From: Fennellomyces sp. T-0311
Lineage: Eukaryota > Mucoromycota > Mucoromycetes > Mucorales > Lichtheimiaceae
Direction: 5' to 3'
DNA: 64,000 nucleotides
Assembly (NCBI GenBank): GCA_025266875.1
Contig: JALLLT010000034.1
Coordinates: forward strand, 62,001 to 126,000
In this document: one piece after another, positions 59,203 to 64,000 of the stretch
How the letters are laid out: the number at the start of each line of letters is the position of its first letter
Numbering within the stretch: the stretch's first letter is position 1
The notes under the pieces: model-generated
Database searches by the model: none
The model's input: the letters and a program-made list of their open reading frames with translations, nothing else
What the model was told of the DNA's origin: nothing
Made by a program: the position numbers and the translations under genes

Positions 59203-60683
59203 TCAGGTCGAAACGAGTTTGCTCAGCTCAACTGCAATTTCAGCTCCCACTTTAGCATTGTTCTTCACGAGTGCGATGTCTAACAAAGTTGGCGTGGTTA
59301 GCAATGAACTGGTAGAGTCTTGTGTTTGACATTACTGGCAGCTAGAGATTCCCCTTGAGTGAGTTCTGCAATACGCTTTAGCAGAAACGGCGTTTCGTCT
59401 TTGCCGCTGATTCTTTTCGTCCTATTAACATCATGAATTGATAAGCCAGCACATGGTTTTGTCGAGAATATCCGTAGCAGCTTACCGTGCTTCGCTGATA
59501 GCTGACTCGATTGCTTGCTGAATCGATTGTGCATTTGCTGCTTGATCACTTGGTATAGGTACCGCGAAAACCATGCCGCTGTTAAGCTCCAGTGCCTGGT
59601 TGGCAACTAATAAACCAGGTAAGCACCAAGCAAGCAAAAGCGTTATTTCGCATAGTTACAGATGACTTTTGCTGCCGCTGCTGCATCGCTAACTCGACTA
59701 GGACTCTGCAAAATAAACGTTCTTACTCTTCTGAAAAACCATTTTCGAGCGCACACTTACGTCGAACCCGCTGTCTGGAGTGTAAAATGCAGGAAATCGC
59801 TTGCTACTGCCCACAGTAGTTACAGACACACCTTGTGTCTCCTTTGAAAATAAACGAGAGCGATAAGAACATTGTACTACATGTTTATGGTTATCCGTAC
59901 CAGGACTTCAAGGGTCTTTTCAATATCCAGAATACTCTTCACGCCAGCACAGACAACCGCGATAGGCGTTTTCCCAAGTTCTGTCAGATCAGCACTAATA
60001 TCAAATGCTTTGAAGCGGCTGGGGCGTTAGCAAGGCAAAGACTTTTCAAGGGATACTGGAGCTCACATTGGTCGGCCCCGCGATGGACACCGCCGATACC
60101 GCCAGTAACAAAAACAGGAATACCAGCTGCTCTGGCAAGAATCATTGTACTGGCAACTGTCGTTGCGCCTGAAAGTCCCTAACCAGCCCATTGTTGGAAA
60201 CCTACCCATCTTTGATCATGCGTAGATATCTTACCTGTGAAAGAACAAGTGCCAAATCACGTCTCGATGTCTTTACTGCCTGCGCACCCATTTTGCCGAG
60301 TTGCTCAAGTTCGTCGTCTTGGAGACCTAGAATTCGCAGTATGAGTACAGTGCCATAAGCAGGGGGACTTACGGTACCAATATGTACGCGTCCGTTCAGG
60401 ATAGCGATGGTCGCTGGTATGGCACCCTCGGATCGAACAATATTCTGCACAGCGTGCGCGGTTTCCACGTTTTGTGGATAGGGCATACCTTCGCACAGTT
60501 ATCAGAATAAAGACCTTTTTTTTTAGCAATCAACGGATTCTTTGTGACATTACCATGGCTTATAATGGTAGATTCCAACGCGACAACGGGCCCTTTATTC
60601 GAAATGGCATGCTTGATTTCAGGTGTAATGGTGAAATGTTTGGAGCTGGCCAACGCGTGGAAGCGAGCTATCTGGCGAAACAT
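59203..60683 (-). CDS. psuG: Pseudouridine-5'-phosphate glycosidase (PsuG/indigoidine-synthase-A family)
   Basis: Splits pseudouridine 5'-phosphate into uracil and ribose 5-phosphate, the last step of pseudouridine salvage. Many small exons. The N-terminus is basic ([17 protein letters not shown]) and may target mitochondria. After splicing, the family order is clear: [14 protein letters not shown] with the conserved Glu, then [162 protein letters not shown] and [18 protein letters not shown]. It ends without the PfkB-type kinase domain that many fungal versions carry, so the kinase would have to be encoded elsewhere. Confidence 0.9.
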
Positions 60684-61118
60684 TTTTTTAAAAGGGAAGC
60701 GCAGTTCTCTGCAGGAATACCGCTTTGGCTATCTCTCTTATTTAATAAGGCTGGCCGTTTCCTCCGCTTTGTCGCAAACGTTTGCCGTTGACGCAACACA
60801 ATTGCACTTCCCTACCATTGATATGCTCACGCACTCTCTCGGGCCCCTCTCGATGTATTGTTACGTATACACCCATTCTACAAATATCGTTTATAGCATC
60901 CGCGATCCAGAGACATGGTAGCAGCAGGACCGGAAACAGTAGTAGGCCGATATGTGCTTGGAAGGAGCAAACCAAGCGTTTTTTACCTAATGAGGCGGTC
61001 CGCCATCTCGGGCAGTAATGAGAGGTTTCGATTCATGCGACATTTCAGTGGGATAAGCGGGAACGAAACTTTCTGTACGACTTGTGTGCCCCTTTTCTTT
61101 TTCTATTTCGCTATCGCC
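60684..61118. promoter_or_regulatory. Shared upstream region of the glycosidase and amidohydrolase genes
   Basis: A 435-bp divergent spacer. The amidohydrolase frame is open back to 60915, but 61119 is the better start. No specific site was recognised. Confidence 0.35.
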
Positions 61119-64000
61119 ATGACGCGGTATCAAAGTGGTGACCCAGCAACAAGGCGCAATGACACCCTCAAACCATTATTGGACGGGCGTACCAGAAAAA
61201 AGCCAACACGTCTTGGCTTAATTGCAGCCGCCTTGACGCTTTTTGGCGTCACAAGCATTTATTTGGGCATCCACCTACCGAGTCATGAAGAGTACAGCAC
61301 ATTTGACACAGTCAATGCGCAAGGACTTTGGGGCGGCGGTAACGGTGGTGTGGTGTCCCCTGGAATCTCCTACGCGTCGTTTCAATACGGCTTATCGAAA
61401 TGTCAAGAACACCAAGAGAAAGAGATTCAGCCAGCAGAACGACAGCGGAATCCGCGTGGACCTAGCAACTCTACTCTTTTGATCAAGAACGCGCATATTT
61501 GGCTGGGAAACCGTTATCTTGACGGTGATATACTTGTGGAGGATGGTTTGATTCGTCAGGTCGGACCTCTCCTCGAGGCAGAACCGGATACCCGAGTAAT
61601 TGATGCAGGTGGTCGCGTGGTGACGCCAGGAATCGTAGACATGCATTCGCATATGGCCGCTGCTAGTTTTCCGGGCTTGGATGCCTTGGCCGATGAGAAC
61701 GAAATGACTCATCCAACAACACCTTATGCAAGTTTAGATTAGTTTATATGTTGCCATGTAAACTAACGCCCAATGAAAAACAGGTCCGAGTTATTGATGC
61801 CTTGAATCCAGGTGATCCCGGTATCAAGATTGTGGCAAGCGGCGGTATCACTACTTCTTTGATCTTGCCTGGCTCAGGCAATCTGATGGGTGGTGAGGCT
61901 GCCGTCATCAAGCTGCGACCCGTACCCACTTTATCCGGTCATGATATGCTTGTCAGCGCAGGTGTCGATGAGGAAAAGGATCATGAAAAGGTATGGCGCT
62001 ACATGAAGATGACGTGTGGCGAAAATCCCAAGAGTTATTACGGTGGCTATCTAAACCGCATGCCAATGACACGTAAAAAGATTATTATCTTTCACTTGAT
62101 TTTCTATGAGAATAACACACGTGGTTAGGTATGGGTGAGGCTTATTTGTTCAGACGTCGATTTGAGGAAGCGCAGGCCCTCAAACGCTCGCAAGACGACT
62201 GGTGCGACGCTGCAGCGCGGATCAACAAGACTTTGGCAGATGAAGTTAACGAAGATAAGATGACTCGGCTGTCGGAGCGATACCCCGAGTCGCTCAAGCT
62301 TGAGAGCTTGGTTGCATTGCTGCGCCATCAGGTCAAACTGAATATTCACTGCTATCTGCCTCAAGATCTCGAGGCAATGGTTCAACACTCGCTCGAATTC
62401 GATTTTGAGATCGCAGCGTTCCACCATGCTCTAAGTGCATGGCAGGTACCTGAGATCATCAAACGCGCCAGAACCAATATTACAATTGCCACATTTTCGG
62501 GTAAACATTTTCTCATGTTTCTAATAAGGTTTTTTTTACTAATATGGGCTTTAAAACATGACTAGACATGTGGGGATACAAGGTTCGTGCCGTTTTGGGG
62601 GCCATCAAAGTGAGGAAAGCAATTAATGGATTTGGGTCGTAGCATGAAGCAATGGATCAGAATGTAAATGCGCCAAACATTCTGTCCGACGCAGGTATTC
62701 CTGTGGCTTTCAAGAGTGATCATCCAGTCATGAATGCCGTACGTACCTGGAAAAAAAAATAGTCCACAAGCAGGTTGAACTGATATATCCTGCAGAGGGA
62801 CTTGCTCCACGAAGCACAGAAAGCGTATCACTATGGATTTGACGAACACAAGGCACTTGCCGCGGTAACAAGCGTTCCAGCCAATGCATTAGCACTTGGC
62901 CACCGTATTGGAAGGTTGGGAACATGACATCTTTGCTATATATTTATACATACTCACGCTTTGAAACCAACAAAAGCATCGAGCCAGGCAAGGACGCTGA
63001 CATTGTTATATGGGAACGCCATCCACTGCGACTTGGTGCGAGACCCAAGCAGGTGATTGTGGATGGCATTGAGCTCGACTTTCAAGCGTCGTGGACCAAG
63101 CATGTGGACGAAATTGGCGACGATGCAGACTTTGCAGAGACCGAAATAATACAGGAAAGTAGCCCAGAGATGCGTCACTGGTTACCTGAAGCGTCCGGCG
63201 AAACAATGAAGCTAGAGGATCATGGGCTGGACAATCCTATCATTATGGATGACGCATGCGCGCCTGACACCAATTCATTTGTTCTGCGCAACATCAGCCG
63301 TCTCTATATGGGACCTGGCCAGACGTATCGAGGATCGGTGTATCTTGTTGTCAAAGAGGGCCAAGTGGTGTGCGCCGGGGATGAGTGTGATCGCGACCAT
63401 ATTGAGTGGCCGTCATCAAGCCCTGTATTTGAAATGGGAGGAGCTGTCGTGGTTCCGGTAAGCGGCTTTCACGTGAAATACGAGGACTTGCTAAATTCGG
63501 AGGGATAAGGGTCTGGTATCGACAGGTGTTTCACTTGGATTGGGAGAAATTCAAGCAGAGTCGAGTACCTTGGATGGCTACGCAGAGAATGATGTCAAGG
63601 ATCCAGATCTAGCGCAACGAATCACTCGTGCCGTGGATGGACTCAAGCTCAGCAGCTTGCATCTTCAAAAGGCATTCAAAGCCGGTGTCACCTCATCGGT
63701 CTCGCAGCCACTGATCGATTCCGAGCTGCTTGCCGGTGTTTCCGTCGCTTTCAGAACCGGTGTACAGCATACGTGTATGACAAAAAAGGGGTTTCTCGGG
63801 TTATACAAGCTCACAAGTTAATCATTTAGTGCTCGACGCGAACGACACACTTGTGAAAGAAGAAGCCGCGCTCCACTTTGCAATCGGCCATTCAGGTAAC
63901 TGCGGTTGCACTTACTGGAAACCAATGAACTCACACATTGCGTATCAAAAAGGCAAACTGACTGTATCTCAGCAAATTGCTGCGATTCGGGAGCTGCTTA
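61119..64000 (+). CDS. Membrane-anchored amidohydrolase-superfamily protein, partial at right edge
   Basis: Metal-dependent hydrolase; the substrate is unknown. The N-terminus carries one membrane segment (LGLIAAALTLFGVTSIYLGI), so the catalytic part probably faces the lumen or outside. The fold is recognised from STLLIKNAHIWLGNRYLDGDILVEDGLIRQVG, the metal-binding MHSHMAA after PGIVD, VASGGITTSLILPGS, NIHCYLPQDLEAM, FKSDHPVMNA (catalytic Asp) and SIEPGKDADIVIWERHPLRLGARP. A second, amidohydrolase-like half follows (FVLRNISRLYMGPGQTYRG…). At least eight introns are needed. The first (61728–61783) has a GC donor: TAT|GCAAGT, and joins HPTTPY to VRVIDALNPGDPG. The start at 61119 is the ATG just before MTRYQSGD. 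The gene continues past the window. Confidence 0.85.

Overview
This is nuclear DNA of a filamentous fungus. Genes carry many short GT–AG introns (about 45–90 bp), sit close together and alternate strands. The gene set (neutral trehalase, SUB2, INH1, RPAP3, a SAC/5-phosphatase, D-amino-acid oxidase with a peroxisomal tail) is fungal. The intron style, the repeat content and the look of several proteins suggest Mucoromycota, probably Mucorales; that placement is an inference from general appearance, not from a marker gene.

Layout. 1–9.6 kb is a transposon cluster: a minus-strand Ty3/gypsy element running off the left edge (pol reading frame open, gag shifted), a Pogo/Tigger-type DNA transposon with a frameshifted transposase, and a 5'-truncated, decayed LINE. 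10.3–16.3 kb has a divergent pair: a synaptojanin-type phosphoinositide phosphatase (minus) and a BAHD-type acyltransferase (plus). 16.6–20.1 kb is gene-poor and bounded by terminal inverted repeats with TA flanks; a second 1.7 kb inverted-repeat element is nested inside. 21.4–26.8 kb holds a very large WD40 protein of the MAPKBP1/WDR62 type. 28.1–35.6 kb is a rearranged locus: a secreted GH18 chitinase, AT-rich sequence with a decayed gene, a HET-domain gene, a chitinase remnant and a family-16 methyltransferase. 36.8–44.4 kb is compact: Sec14-like protein, RPAP3, neutral trehalase, D-amino-acid oxidase. 44.4–50.9 kb shows no convincing intact gene. 50.9–64 kb is compact again: SUB2, INH1, an ABC1/ADCK kinase of the MCP2 type, a modular zinc-finger gene, pseudouridine-5'-phosphate glycosidase, and an amidohydrolase running off the right edge.

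Most striking are (i) the zinc-finger gene at 55.5–58.7 kb, built from about six repeats of a two-exon module (a C-x4-C-x12-H-x4-H finger exon plus a short CRNML exon, all joined by phase-1 introns), and (ii) the chitinase/methyltransferase junction, which is present twice, at 29.6–29.8 kb and 34.3–34.5 kb, on either side of the HET gene.

Functional links are limited, since this is a eukaryotic chromosome without operons. Head-to-head pairs share 0.36–0.7 kb upstream regions (phosphatase/acyltransferase, RPAP3/trehalase, INH1/ABC1 kinase, glycosidase/amidohydrolase). Tail-to-tail pairs are very close (SUB2/INH1, trehalase/oxidase, ABC1 kinase/zinc-finger gene). Exon boundaries were placed by hand from reading frame, splice dinucleotides and family motifs.
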